NCBI GenBank assembly: GCA_012656075.1
Contig: JAAKBF010000159.1
Coordinates: 186,001-250,000, forward strand
Direction: 5' to 3'
Length of the DNA stretch: 64,000 bases
DNA from: Phytophthora hibernalis
Taxonomy: Eukaryota; Oomycota; Peronosporomycetes; Peronosporales; Peronosporaceae
Made by a program: the position numbers and the translations under genes. This document shows positions 10,314 to 22,900 of the stretch, one piece after another. The notes below the pieces were generated by a model. That model had not been told where the DNA came from. It ran no database searches and worked only from the letters and a program-made list of their open reading frames with translations. Every line of letters begins with the position of its first letter. Positions within the stretch are counted from its first letter, which is position 1.

Positions 10314-12002
10314 ATGACTGTGGCTCCAAGTGTTCGGGATGTGGACATCCCGACGCGGTTGTCCTTGGTGAGTGGTGGTTCCCAAGCGAAGGACATCGAT
10401 AAAGACTATGCCGCCTCCAAGACTCCAGCGGACATCGAAGGTGGAGCTCTACGTGAAGGTGGCATGCCCGTGCTTACCAGTCGAGAGAACCTCGGTTTGC
10501 TCTTCCAGTATTCAACGATCGGTCTTGTCTACGGTCTTCTACCAGCCACCATTTACCCGTTCATGCAGAATTACCTCAACTGCTCTGGAGCTCAAGTGAC
10601 AGCGGCCCAACAACTTGTGGTGCTACCCTGGAGTTTCAAGGTTTTCTACGGCATCCTGTCCGACTGTCGCCCGATTTTCGGCTACCGCCGTCGTCCGTAC
10701 ATGTTGATCGGATGGAGTATCTGCTTCATTATGCTGTTGATAATGTGCATCATGCCTATCGGTGACCCGTATTTCTCTGTTCCGTCGGATCGAGACGTCG
10801 ACATTGCCGACTACACGCCCGAGATTGAGGCGCGTATCAACTACAACGCATCGGACGAAGGTGCCAAGTACGTCATGATTATGCTGTTCGCTGCTGTCGG
10901 CTATGTGCTTTCCGATGTCTGCGCCGACAGTATCACATGTGAATTGGCTCAACGTGAGCCCATCGACAAACGTGGCAAGACCCAGTCGTGTATTTACACG
11001 GTGCGAACGGGGATGGTCATCTTTGGCGAGATTCTCGTGGGATTCTTCTTCAACGGCGAGGAGTACGGCGGTGACTTTGATTTCTCACTGAGTTTTCCTC
11101 AGTTGATGATCATTGTGGCTGTGCTCACTCTGCCGGTGTTCCCAATGACCTGGTTCTTTATCAAGGAGGAGAAAGCGCCAGCCGCCAACTTCTCGGAGTA
11201 CATGAAGAGCTTCTGGAACTTGTTGTGCTCGCGTGCGATGTACCAGATCATCGCTTATCTGTTCTTTGCCGGGATCTTTGCCAACATCACCTACACCGGC
11301 AGCTCTCCAGTCGCATCAAAAATGGTCGGTGTCACCCCTCTCAACAGTACGCTGAGCGACATCCTAAGCAACTTGCTGTTTGCGGCTGGTATCATGATCA
11401 CGTCCAAGTGGGGTTTGCACTGGAACTGGCGCTGGATGATCGTCTTGACCGGAGTTGTGGTCATTGTCGTGGACTGTACCGTGTCACTTCTCGTGATCTG
11501 GGACGTCTTCCGTAGTCAATGGTTTTGGCTGGGTCCTCCTATTGCCGTCCAGCTCCCGTACGGTATCGGCTGGATCATCTCGACGTTCTGCGTGGTGGAA
11601 CTTGCGCAAATCGGCAACGAGGCTGCTGTCTACGGCCTTGTTACCACAGTTACCAACGTGGCTCAGCCGTTCGCGACATCGTTGACACTCGCAATCGACG
11701 GACCGTTCAATGTCACCAACGAGCGCGTACAGGCGGATGATCACGCTGTTCGTGCCGACATCACGTACACTATCATCATCATGTACGCCATGACCATCTT
11801 CTCGTGGGTTTTCCTGGTTCTGCTGCCCCCGCAGAAGGCGGAAACCCAAGAACTCGTGCGCAAGGGCGGCCACAGCAAGCTCATTGGTGGTCTCACGGCA
11901 TTCTACTTGATGTTCGCGATCCTCTGGTCCATCATGACCAACATCATGGCCATGTTCGACAGCACCTCGTGCTTGATCATTGCCGGTGGCACTGGTTGCT
12001 AA
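10314..12002 (+). CDS. Folate-biopterin transporter (BT1/FBT family), intact copy
   Basis: Uninterrupted 562-residue protein starting at ATG 10314 (MTVAPSVRDVDIPTRLSLVS). It shares the 12-helix architecture of the array, with LPWSFKVFYGILSDCRPIFG at about 105, RRRPYMLIGW, the charged cytosolic loop CELAQREPIDKRGKTQS, WNWRWMIV and the tail DSTSCLIIAGGTGC. The N-terminal linker is about ten residues shorter than in copies 2, 4, 7 and 8. A lysine stands in the SPVASKMVGVTP segment where others have tyrosine, phenylalanine or aspartate-tyrosine. The substrate is unknown; folate or pterin transport is the family-level expectation only. Confidence 0.9.
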   Translation: MTVAPSVRDVDIPTRLSLVSGGSQAKDIDKDYAASKTPADIEGGALREGGMPVLTSRENLGLLFQYSTIGLVYGLLPATIYPFMQNYLNCSGAQVTAAQQLVVLPWSFKVFYGILSDCRPIFGYRRRPYMLIGWSICFIMLLIMCIMPIGDPYFSVPSDRDVDIADYTPEIEARINYNASDEGAKYVMIMLFAAVGYVLSDVCADSITCELAQREPIDKRGKTQSCIYTVRTGMVIFGEILVGFFFNGEEYGGDFDFSLSFPQLMIIVAVLTLPVFPMTWFFIKEEKAPAANFSEYMKSFWNLLCSRAMYQIIAYLFFAGIFANITYTGSSPVASKMVGVTPLNSTLSDILSNLLFAAGIMITSKWGLHWNWRWMIVLTGVVVIVVDCTVSLLVIWDVFRSQWFWLGPPIAVQLPYGIGWIISTFCVVELAQIGNEAAVYGLVTTVTNVAQPFATSLTLAIDGPFNVTNERVQADDHAVRADITYTIIIMYAMTIFSWVFLVLLPPQKAETQELVRKGGHSKLIGGLTAFYLMFAILWSIMTNIMAMFDSTSCLIIAGGTGC

Positions 12003-12485
12003 GCAAAGAAGCGGAGAACGCGGTGTGGAAGGAACACTCCGTCGTTGTCGTCAGTCTTTCGTGGCGTAATGAACGTGTAGCTCGATATTTTGTGAACATG
12101 TACATTTCTCCTTGGACAACTTGAGCAACTAATCGTTGTGAGGATTCTAGTTCAAATACGGTGATGACTCAACCGCTCGACGATAATGCTGCAGTGTTTC
12201 GTGGGAATTCGTATGTGCAAGCAGTGGCAGCATCGACCCAGATTTGGGAGCGAGAGATCAAACGAAAACTGATTCAGGCTGCAGCAGTATCCGTCTACAG
12301 GTTGTTTTTGCTGTACGAAAGGTACGTGGAACGTAGATGGGCATTGAGCAGGGCGAATCATGGAGACGAAAGCGAACGCAGTACCACCGCACCGGACTGT
12401 TGAGGCATCAAGTATCCTTGGCTTTTACCCTTGCAAGTTGCAACCTCGTTGCCTGCACGGCATTTGATGCCGCTGGAATCTCTTT
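12003..12485. other. Intergenic region between copies 6 and 7
   Basis: No supported gene. A minus-strand open frame (12152-12361) has no recognisable content. Confidence 0.5.
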
Positions 12486-12510
12486 CTCACTCGCCAATTT
12501 CCTCGGAGCC
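12486..12510 (+). promoter_or_regulatory. Initiator-like element of transporter copy 7
   Basis: CTCACTCGCCAATTT followed by CCTCGGAGCC matches the oomycete Inr. It lies about 50-70 nt before the ATG at 12557 and is nearly identical to the element before copy 8. Confidence 0.65.
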
Positions 12511-12556
12511 TCACAAGAAACTCGAAAGTAAGCAAACCAAGACTCTCCGTGCCGTC

Positions 12557-14292
12557 ATGCCGACTACCTTCACCGGAGGTCGAGGTGTGAACAATGCTGA
12601 TCTCGATATCGCCAAGCGACTATCATTCGTGAGTGGTGCCTCGCAACCGAAGGACGTAGAGGAGGGAGGCTACGCAAGCGTCAAAACCCCTGAACATGTG
12701 CCCATTGGATCACTTCCGACTGGAGGAGAGGGTGGCGCTATCCGTGAAGGAGGCATGCCAGTGCTGACCAGCAAGGAGAATTTGGGTCTTCTTTTGAATA
12801 CGCCACAGTCGGGTTAGTGTATGGCCTTCTGCCGGCAACCATCTACCCGTTCATGCAACAATACCTGAATTGCTCGGGTTCCCAAGTCACTGCTGCTCAA
12901 CAGCTTGTCGTTCTGCCGTGGAGTTTCAAGGTCTTCTACGGCATCGTGTCTGATTGTCGTCCGATCTGCGGCTACCGTCGTCGCCCCTACATGCTGATCG
13001 GTTGGGGTATCTGCTTCATCATGCTGTTGGTGATGTGCATCATGCCTATTGGCAAGCCGTACTTCTTAGATGCTGCGGATCGAGACGTCGAATTGGAGGA
13101 CTACACCCCAGAGCTTGAAGCACGAATCAACTACGACGCTCCGTCGGAAGGCGCCAAGTACGTCATGTTGATGTTTTTCGCCGCTGTCGGATACGTCATG
13201 TCGGACGTAGCCGCCGACAGTATCACAGTCGAATTGGCGCAACGCGAGCCCATTGACAAGCGAGGCAAGACGCAGTCGTGCATCTACACGGTCCGCACCG
13301 TCTTGGTCATCTTCGGCGAGCTTCTTACGGGGTTCCTTTTCAACGGTGAGGAGTACGGCGGTGACTTCGACTTCTCATTGAGTTTTCCTCAGTTGATGAT
13401 CATTGTGGCGGTGCTGATGTTGCCTGTCTTCCCGACCACTTGGTTCTTCATCAAAGAGGAAAAGTCGGAGGCTGCTAACTTCAAGGAGTACATCGCCAGC
13501 TTCTGGGACCTCTTGACCACGCGCGCAGTGTACCAGGTCATCGCGTACAACTTCTTCTCTCACATTTTCGCCGACATCACGTACACTGGTAGTTCACCCG
13601 TGCAACGTTTCATGGTGGGCGTCACTCCGATCAACAGCACCCTGAGTGACATCCTCAGTAACTTGCTGTTCATGATCGGTATCATGATCACGTCCAAGTG
13701 GGGTCTGCACTGGAACTGGCGCTGGATGATCGTCATTACTGGAGCGGTGGTGATTGTAGTCGACTGCACTGTGTCGATGATCGTGATCTGGGACGTGTTC
13801 CGCAACCAGTGGTTCTGGCTTGGTCCTCCTATCGCCGTACAGCTCCCGTACGGCGTTGGCTGGATCATTTCGACGTTTGTGACTGTCGAGCTGGCTGGAC
13901 TGGGCAACGAAGCCGCCGTGTACGGTTTGATCACCACCGTGACCAACGTCGCCTCCCCGTTCGCCACTGCGTTGACGCTCGTGATTGACGCCCCGTTCAA
14001 CATCACAAATGTGCGTATCCAAGAAGACGACTACAGCATTCGCATGGACCTCACGTACACCATCATCATCATGTACGCCATGACTGCGTTCGCGTGGGTG
14101 TTCCTGTTCTTGCTACCAAAGCAGAAGGAGGACACCCAACGACTTCTACACACGGGCGGAAAGAGCAAACTCATCGGTGGCCTCACGGTGTTCTACCTGT
14201 CCTTTGCAATCGTGTGGTCGGTCATGACCAACATCATGGCTATCTTCGAGAGCACCGCTTGTCTCGTCATTGCTGGCGGCAGCGGCTGCTAA
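12557..14292 (+). pseudogene. Folate-biopterin transporter copy 7 with one frameshift
   Basis: Starts at ATG 12557 (MPTTFTGGRGVNNADLDIAK). The frame fails at about 12796, where LGLLFEYA is expected but the run of T after cttct is one base short. It is then open from 12817 to the tail at 14292 (491 residues with the signature and all following helices). The span is 1736 nt, one short of 579 codons. Differences from the intact copies include CRPICGY for CRPIYGY, VAADS for VCADS, FPTTW for FPMTW, ESTAC in the tail and QRFMVGVTP. It is the closest relative of copy 8, sharing its N-terminus and promoter. Confidence 0.8.
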
Positions 14293-14899
14293 GCAAACTC
14301 TCCGATTCATTTGCTTGTGCACGTTTGTCCAAGTTTGAGTGCTGATTGTCAGATCAGCTCAGGTTAGCTCCTTCAACGATAACATGAACACGCCCCAGCT
14401 ACATGTAACTAGAAACACGTCTTGCCTTCAGCATCGCTGTTTATTATTGTTGACGAACATCAACTCGTATGAATTTTCTTCGTGTGGAGCTGCAATTGGA
14501 GCTCCGCGAAGTTGATATGCAAACCAGGACAACTGCGGCTCCGGATCGTCATCTGTGGACACGTACGTCTACAGGTCTCATGTAGCAAAGATGCATGGAC
14601 CCGGCCGCTATATCGGCAAGTTCAGTCGACGTAGTGCTCGTCGAGGTAGCACTCCCTGGTTTTCACACGGGCGGAGATGTAAAGCCGGGGTAGTATGACT
14701 CGACAAGTGCTCCTGCTATCATCGAAAGCGATGCGGCCGGTCTCAAAAGCGATGGGCGTCGATACCCTGAGCGGGGCGTGCAATGGAGACGAAAGCCGAC
14801 GCATCTCCGTTGGTCTCGGTTAATGAGCTGTTCATACATCCTAGCATTTCATGCACAAGGGCCTCCCTACTTGATCTCTCAACATCGTCACCGCTTCCT
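14293..14899. other. Intergenic region between copies 7 and 8
   Basis: No supported gene. It contains a TACATGTA palindrome at 14400-14407. Confidence 0.5.
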
Positions 14900-14925
14900 G
14901 CTCACTCGCTAATTTCCTCTGAGCC
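14900..14925 (+). promoter_or_regulatory. Initiator-like element of transporter copy 8
   Basis: GCTCACTCGCTAATTT followed by CCTCTGAGCC matches the oomycete Inr and parallels the element before copy 7. The ATG follows at 14973. Confidence 0.65.
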
Positions 14926-14972
14926 TCGCAAGTGACCTCGAAAGTAAGTTAATCAAGACTCCGCGCGTCACC

Positions 14973-16699
14973 ATGCCGACTACCTTCACCGGAGGTCGAG
15001 GCGTGAATAATGCTGACCTTGACATCCCCAAACGCCTATCGTTCGTGAGTGGCGCCTCGCAACCCAAAGACCTGGAGGAGGGCAGCTACGTCGGTGTCAA
15101 GACCCCGTTATCGGATCCCGTCCGACCGCCGGAGAAAATGGAGCAATCCGTGAAGGTGGCATGCCCGTACTGACCAGCAAGGAGAACCTCGGTCTACTCT
15201 TCCAATACGCCACCGTTGGTCTCGTATACGGCTTACTACCAGAAACCATCTACCCGTTCATGCAACAGTACCTGAATTGTTCGGGCTCCCAAGTCACTGC
15301 GGCTCAACAGCTTGTCGTTCTGCCGTGGAGTTTCAAGGTCTTCTACGGCATCTTGTCTGATTGTCGTCCGATCTGCGGCTACCGTCGTCGACCTTACATG
15401 TTGATCGGTTGGGGTATCTGCTTCATCATGCTGCTGGTGATGTGTATCATGCCTATTGGGAAGCCGTACTTCACAGACGCTGCGGATCGAGACGTGGACG
15501 TTGATGCTTATACATCGGAGATCGAAGCACGAATCAACTATAACGCTCCGTCGGAAGGTGCCAAGTACGTCATGTTGATGTTTTTCGCGGCGTTCGGGTA
15601 CGTCATGTCGGACGTGTGTGCTGACAGTATCACAGTCGAGTTGGCACAACGGGAACCCATTGATAAGCGAGGCAAGACGCAGTCGTGTATCTACACGGTC
15701 CGCACTGTTTTGGTCATCATCGGTGAGCTGCTGACCGGTTTCTTCTTCAACGGTGAAGACTATGGCGGCGACTTCGACTTCTCTCTCAGTTTTCCCCAGT
15801 TGATGATCATCGTGGCGGTGCTTACACTTCCGGTCTTCCCGATGACTTGGTTCTTCATTAAAGAGGAGAAGAAGGAGGCTGCTGACCTTAAGGAGTACAT
15901 CACCAGCTTTTGGGACTTGCTGTGCACCAGAGCAGTGTACCAAGTCATCGCGTACAACTTCTTCGCCAACATCTTCGCCGACATCACGTACACCGGCAGT
16001 TCTCCCGTTCAAGACTACATGGTGGGTGTTACTCCGATCAACAGCACACTAAGCGACATCCTCGGTAACTTGCTGTTCATGATTGGCATCATGGTCACGT
16101 CCAAGTGGGGTCTGCACTGGAACTGGCGCTGGATGATCGTCGTTACTGGAGCGGTGGTGATTGTAGTCGACTGCACTGTGTCGATGATCGTGATCTGGGA
16201 CGTGTTCCGCAACCAGTGGTTCTGGCTTGGCCCTCCTATTGCTGTACAGCTCCCGTACGGAGTTGGCTGGATCATTTCGACGTTTGTGACTGTCGAGCTG
16301 GCTGGACTGGGCAATGAAGCCGCCGTGTACGGTTTGATCACCACGGTGACCAACGTCGCCTCCCCGTTCGCCACTGCGTTGACGCTCGTGATCGATGCCC
16401 CGTTCAACATCACCAACACTCGGGTGCAGCAGGACGACTATTCCATTCGCATGGACCTCACGTACACAATCATCATCATGTATGCCATGACTGCGTTCGC
16501 GTGGGTGTTCCTGTTCTTGCTGCCAAAGCAGAAGGAGGATACCCAGAGATTGCTGCGCAAGGGCGGCAAGAGCAAACTCATCGGTGGCCTCACGGTGTTC
16601 TACCTGTCCTTTGCCATCATTTGGTCTATCATGACCAACATCATGGCCATCTTCACCAGTACTTCGTGCCTTGTGATCGCTGGTGGAAGTGGATGCTAA
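14973..16699 (+). pseudogene. Folate-biopterin transporter copy 8 with one frameshift
   Basis: The first 45 or so codons (MPTTFTGGRGVNNADLDIPK...) are almost those of copy 7. The frame changes in the variable linker near 15108: downstream, in the other frame, one reads IGSRPTAGENGAIREGG, parallel to IGSLPTGGEGGAIREGG in copy 7. From 15161 a 512-residue open frame carries the signature, all helices and the tail TSTSCLVIAGGSGC. One missing base explains the break. Because it lies in the non-conserved linker, initiation at the internal Met of GGMPVLTSKENLG could still yield a nearly complete transporter. That is inference. Confidence 0.8.
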
Positions 16700-16955
16700 G
16701 CGACTGGAAGTGTAGGCTTGTTAGCATTCGTCGAGCCATCCTCTTGTTTTACGAAAGACTGTGCTTTGTTTCCACTTCGATCTTGTCCTTGATGTTTGAA
16801 TCTTGCCTGTTTGAAACAAAGAAACCATAAAGCTCAAACGCGTGAGTCCTGTAAGAATGATTTACTCCCTCCGACAACGTGCAACCTTCGTTCGGCAAAC
16901 CTATTTTGTCGAGGTCTACTACTTTGATCCTACAAGTTAGTTTCAGCTCGACTGC

Positions 16956-19900
16956 TTACATGGGAGGCAGTAGTTGTCGTACAGCCTTGCTGAAGACGCT
17001 AGATAGTGCTATCCGCACCTCAGCGTTCGGCACCTTGACGAGGTCCGTTAGCAGAGGATAGAGCCACATCATGTGACGTTGTAACTACAAAACAAACAAC
17101 AGTTAGTACTTGAACCAGATCAAAATCAATCCACGCGTTGCTCACCTCTGAACTGTCAAATTCGGCCAGTTCCTTCAGTGTGGCGACCATCAGCGGCGTG
17201 AAGCTCTCGACGCGCTGCTGGGCATCGGCAGGTATCTGCGCCTCCTCGAAATGCTGTGAAGCTGCACCAGTCCAGGCCAAATATTCTTGCAGTGTGTCCT
17301 GTACCAAGCGTGCCATGTACTTGCGTGCTTCGTCCTGCTCTCCAATCGGCGCAATCTCAGCGTTATTCACACTCCGTGTCAAAGCGGAGAACAGGACGTG
17401 CAGGTACTGTTGCTTGCCTAGCACTTCCTGAGGCAACAAGCTTGGTAATTCGCTGGAAGACGGCACCGTCATTCCATACCGCCAGCCGACGCGCTGCAAG
17501 TACCGCCGGACAGGTGCAGCGTCGTTTACCTTGCGCGCGAACATGAAACTTTCACGCAGACACGCTAGCAGCGACCGGGCATGGCCAACGCTCAGCGACA
17601 ATTGCTGCTTCCGACGGCTGGCCAGCACGTTGCCCGCTACTCGCTGAAGCGCAAGCAAAACAGCCAAATGAGTGCGGGAAGGCACTCGCTGAGCCTCAAC
17701 TTCTTCGACGCTGATAACCTTCGGCGGGAAGCTTGCAGTAAATGTGAAACCCAATGTCGCCACGACACCAGGATACATACTCAGCAGTGACGGCTGACGT
17801 GGAGACATAAGAAGTGAAGCAGCCGAATCAGGGGCTGGTGAAAGCGGAGGCGGCAGCATCATCTGTGCGTTCTGCTTTGATGGACTTGCGCTCTTCGAAG
17901 GACTCCCATTTGTCGTTGGACTCGCCATCTTTGATGGACTCTCGACAATTGCTTCAATCTGCGGTTCTGGCACGAGTGAGTGTCCACGGTTGTCTTCAGG
18001 TGGCAAGGCAAAGAATACCCACGTTGGCTCAGCGCGCTTCATGACGGACCGAAGTTCGTCGGAAATGAGACCCCAAACATCCTCGGGGAACTTATGACCG
18101 TGCGTGACCAGCATAACTTCGAGTGCACGCGCGGATGCGGCCGCGAGTTGCTCTTCGGCGTCTCCAGCATCCATACACTTACCCAACAGGAAGAGTACCT
18201 CCGGCAAGAATCCAACGATATCGTAGAATAGTCCAAAGCACTCCAGCAGCCGCTCCAGGCACAACGTTGCGGTAGTTTTGCCAGCTGTGTACGGCGGCAT
18301 GCGAGTGGAAGCATTTCGCGTCGGTGGCAAAGGCAGTTTGGGAAGCATGTGAGACCCCTTCTCGACCACCACTTCAAGATGCCGCAGTTCGTCTAACAAC
18401 GGAATAAGCACGCCCTTAAAAATCAACCCCCACAGCCCTGCCGAAAACTTCTTCCCGTGAGTCTCCAAAGCGTCAAACAGCGCTTCCAGGGCCGCAAGAC
18501 GCACGTCCAAACGACGGTCTGCGGCGAGAGTAGACAACGCAGTCAAAACAGGCCACCACATACGAGTGTGGGCTGCTGAGTCGTTATATGCAGTCTCGCC
18601 AACGTCATTAATCTCTGCCTCCACTGCCTCGACAGAACCCGTTCTCCGGCGGAGGGGCAGCTGGGACGAAGAAGGTGGTAACTTGGTACGCGGTGACAAC
18701 TCTGCGACCTCTTCCTCCAGAGAACGCACAGATTCTTGCTTTTGATACCTCACCGAAGCGCGCTTAGAAGGCGACTGGACACTCGCAGGCCCTTCGTTGC
18801 CAGCAGCACTCGATTCACCACTTGGGTCTTCTGCAATCACCTTGATCTTTTTGAAACCAACGCGAGCAGCCTGCTTCGCCGCGGCTGCAGCCGCCGCAGC
18901 AGCAGCAGGAGCTGACGCAGCAGAAAGAGATCCTGCCGTCTCACGTGCAGTAAGTGGTTCAATGACCTCACCTGTCGCTAATTTTTCAATGCAGACGCTG
19001 CGCAGCAAACCAATGCTGTCTACTCCCAGTTGCGTGAGTGCAAGTCGCTCTTCCATTTGACGTTCGACCTCCTCACAGCCACAAACCGCGAAAGCAAGTA
19101 GACACTCGACCGCATCAACGAACACGTCCACGATGCAGTCAAAGTGACGCTCCAAAACCCCGCGCGCCACCTGGAAGCCCAATAGAACCACACGGTCCTC
19201 ACTGCCAGGCGCGTACGTCTCGGCAGCAACACGAAGGACACCCCAAATGGTTTTCCACCCTGAACGGATATTAGCAACTCGAGCAAGTACCAGGTTTTCG
19301 ACGCAGCGCAAGACCAGCTCGCGAGTTTCCAGCGACATGGCATTCGCCATGATCACTTCGAACGGTGCCAAGAACAGGCGTTGGAAGTTGAAATCGCGAA
19401 GTTCCGGACGTTCAAGGAACTTCATACTGAGCTGACGCAGCGAGTCAATAGCGTACATGCCGACAGAAAGATCCTCGTGGCAACCGATTGTCGTAAAGTG
19501 CCTTGAGAGAGTCTGCCACGTTGCCGCCCAGACCATGCGCGAGCGAGTGCGCATGTTCATATCGGCTACTTCAACCAGCTTTTGCAGGCTAAAAACACGA
19601 GGGGGTGAGCCACCCGCAGCACCAGAGGGCCCTACACCGGAGCATTCCGATAACGACACAACAGTAAGCTGGATCACGAATTCCTGTAGTGCACTGTCGC
19701 TGAGCGACACCGAACTCGAGAAAACGCGGTCACTCGCCAGTTGATCAATCTCGCTCAACACACGCGCGGCATTTTCATCCTCGATAGCAGCACTTTGAGC
19801 TTCATCCAACTCACCACCACGACCACCCGTATCACGATGCGATGGAGACGGGGACAACGACATTGATGATGCTAATCCGCCTCGCTTACTACTCGTTGAG

Positions 19901-22900
19901 GAGCCGAGCATACTGAACGAAGGTGTTGAACTGGCACTGCTGTTGCGCGAGCCTGAATGGCTACTCAACCCTGGTGAAGGCTGCCGGTTGAAGTACGATG
20001 AATCACCGGAGACGGAGCCTGACGCAGAACGCTCGTGCAGGCCTTGAGCATGCGTCTGAATCCGAGCCAACTGAGAAATCGCCTGCAGAACGTCGTGCCA
20101 CGAATCACCAAGGTAGTTTCCCTCCTTAACGCTGATAGAAATGAGAGCCTTAATGGCCTCCATGTTCTTTGAGCGCATCAAACGCGAGTTGGTTGTGTGC
20201 AGCGCTGTGAACTTCGCCAAGACTGTCACATAGGCATCACGCTCCGCTGGCATGCTAAGCCTCGCAGAGAGGTGCACTGCATGACGGAAAGAATCCAAGC
20301 AAAGCTGGATAGCCTCAACCGACTCGGAGCTCTCGAAGGTCACAGAGCACGCAGCTAAAAGCGGGGCCCAGAGCGTCTCAAACATCGGTCGCACATGTGA
20401 GCGTTCATTGTACCCAGAGACTTCTCGGAACGTAGACGACGACGGGTCTGGTGCAAGCAAAGACGATGGCCCATCGCTATTTCGTTGAGCCGAGGAGGAA
20501 GCTCCTGAAGTCGATGCAGCCGAAGAACGAGGAGAAGTTGCGAGCTGCTGCTGAGCACGTGCTGACGCGGGCACACGACGCTTGAAGAGAGCCTCGGATT
20601 GGCGCACCATCGATTCACGCTCTTTAATGTATGCGTCGCGACGGATTCGATCTGTGGCTGCGCCTGAAGCGCCAAACAAAGAACTTGCAGCCGTAGGTGC
20701 GGCGCCACCACGACGGCTACGGAAGTCATCATCCTCCTTCAGAGAAATAGGTGTTGCTTTAATACGGTCGAAGATACCACCCATGTATTCCTCAGGTAAG
20801 TCCTTGCCATCGTTGATGCCACGGTTGTTGCGCAGGAATCCAGACTTGTCCATCTTCTTCTCCTCCGCGATACTTGGGTTATGCAAATCTGTCTGCAACA
20901 TGATGATAGAGAATGCCAGGATGAAAGCTGTGTCGGCGCTAGGAAATAATCCTGGTGGGCACGCATTGAAGAATCTTTCGGCAAACTTTTCCATCATACG
21001 ATCGATCTTCTGCGATTCACCGGGCAAACGGAAACCAGCAAGGAAATGGCGGATAGCCACATCAATCTCCAGACCCGTGAACTCCATCATGTCTACGTAC
21101 TCGTGAAGGACTTTCACACAGAAACCACCCTGGTAATGAACACCATTTCCGAGATAATCTCCCACCATGGTTTTGTCCAGCTTGTTGCTGTGCGTGTGCA
21201 GAAATTGTGCCACATCTCGAGGGGAGCCCTCACCCATGTGCCCGTGCGCAACGAGATAAGCGACACCAGCACTCGGTTTTACGTTAAACTTGAGAATTCC
21301 CGTTGCCATTTCCTCTTGACGCTTCTTCTTGGTCTCGAAAGCTTCTACTGCCGACATCGTTGCTGACACGACGAGCGCCAGGTCCGGTGGTGCAACGTTG
21401 TCTTCCTCGCCGCCGTTCTCGCTGTGCAACTCGTTCTCTCCTTCGTGTTGCGAAGATTGTCGTTCACTCTCCACGAAATTGGCGGCCTTCTTGAGCGATG
21501 CAGTTGTGGCAGTTAGGCATTCAAGACCCTTAAGCGCGAGGGCGGCATCCTGCTGCTGCATCTTGATCCGCGCACTGTTCGATAAACTGGCAGCATACTG
21601 CTGGGCCGCAGCATCCTGAGAACGGCCGCCCTTTGCCGCCTTGGCAAGCGCGTGCACAATCTGCTTGAACAAGTCGTTGGTATTCCAGTCGCAATCGTAG
21701 TTGATGAAAATTTCACCTAGCGTCTGCGGGTCGTCACAGATCGCGTGCAGCGCCTCCAGCACCAGCAGCTTGTGCTCAAAACTGGCGTTCTCGGACTGCA
21801 GCAAGCGCAGGAAAATACTCGTGATGAAGATATCCAACTCCGTCTTGAGATGCCGTTTAAAGTTGCGCAGCAGCACCAAGAACACCTGCAGCGACAGCGA
21901 CACGATTTGCGTGTAATTACTCGTGCAGTTTTGGAGCAGCGACTGGCACAAATACTGCCGGATCGCGTGCACGAACCGCTCGCCACGTCGAAACGATGGA
22001 CCTGCATTTTCTAGAATCTCCTTGACCAATTCCAGCGACAAAATCTTGCTTTGGAACGCAAACGGGTCCTCCGGATTGGCACCATTGCCTGCATTCCCTG
22101 CCATCGCGCCGTTCGATCCATTAGCCGTCGGGGAGTCGTCCGCCACCGACCGCATCGAAATTCGACACAGCGACCGGAACAGCAAAAAGGCGTCCTTATG
22201 AAGCACAGACGGGAACGCCGGCGCAAACATGGGCTGCGACAACGTTGTCACCGCCTTCATTTTTTAACCAACAACGGGATCGGCGTCTTGTCCGCACCAT
22301 GAGGAAGCTGCAGCACGAGTGCAACTGCCGGGTACCAACCCGCCGTAGGATCGGCTAGTAACGTCGTATTGTGCACTTCACCTTCTTCGTCTCCACTGTC
22401 ACTTTCACTGATTGGTCGAGGCTCCTGTTCTTGGTCTGCGTCCTGGTGACTCTGTAACTCCTGCTTGTCCAGTGACGCCTGCAACGTGGCCTTGGTCTCT
22501 TCCTCCACCCGTCGGTCAAATGTCTCCATCCTCTGGAAAACAATGCTGATAATCTGCTGTAACGTGGCCTTAGCCACTGTCCTGTTGGTTGCACTCTTGC
22601 TCACCAAATGCACATGATAACAAGCCCTCACTGCTCTCAGAAGTGCATGTTCGTGTACTTCACACGTCGGGGTGGTTACAGCCGTCAATAAAACCCGCAG
22701 CACCTGGATCTGCACGCCTTCATCTGGGTGGTCATTACAGTCACAAGCCACTTCAACAATGCAGTCAATGAGGCGGTAACTGTCTTCGTTCGAGTCTTCC
22801 TCAGTACCACTTGTAGGTGTGTTGGTTGCAAAGAGGGTGCGGAACTCGACCCAGACCCAGACCCGGACCCAGACCCGAGTCCCAACCCGAACCCCGTCCT

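Noticed and set aside
13560..14022. Long minus-strand open frames inside the transporter genes
   Set aside because: They are antisense shadows that recur in every copy and have no independent signals.
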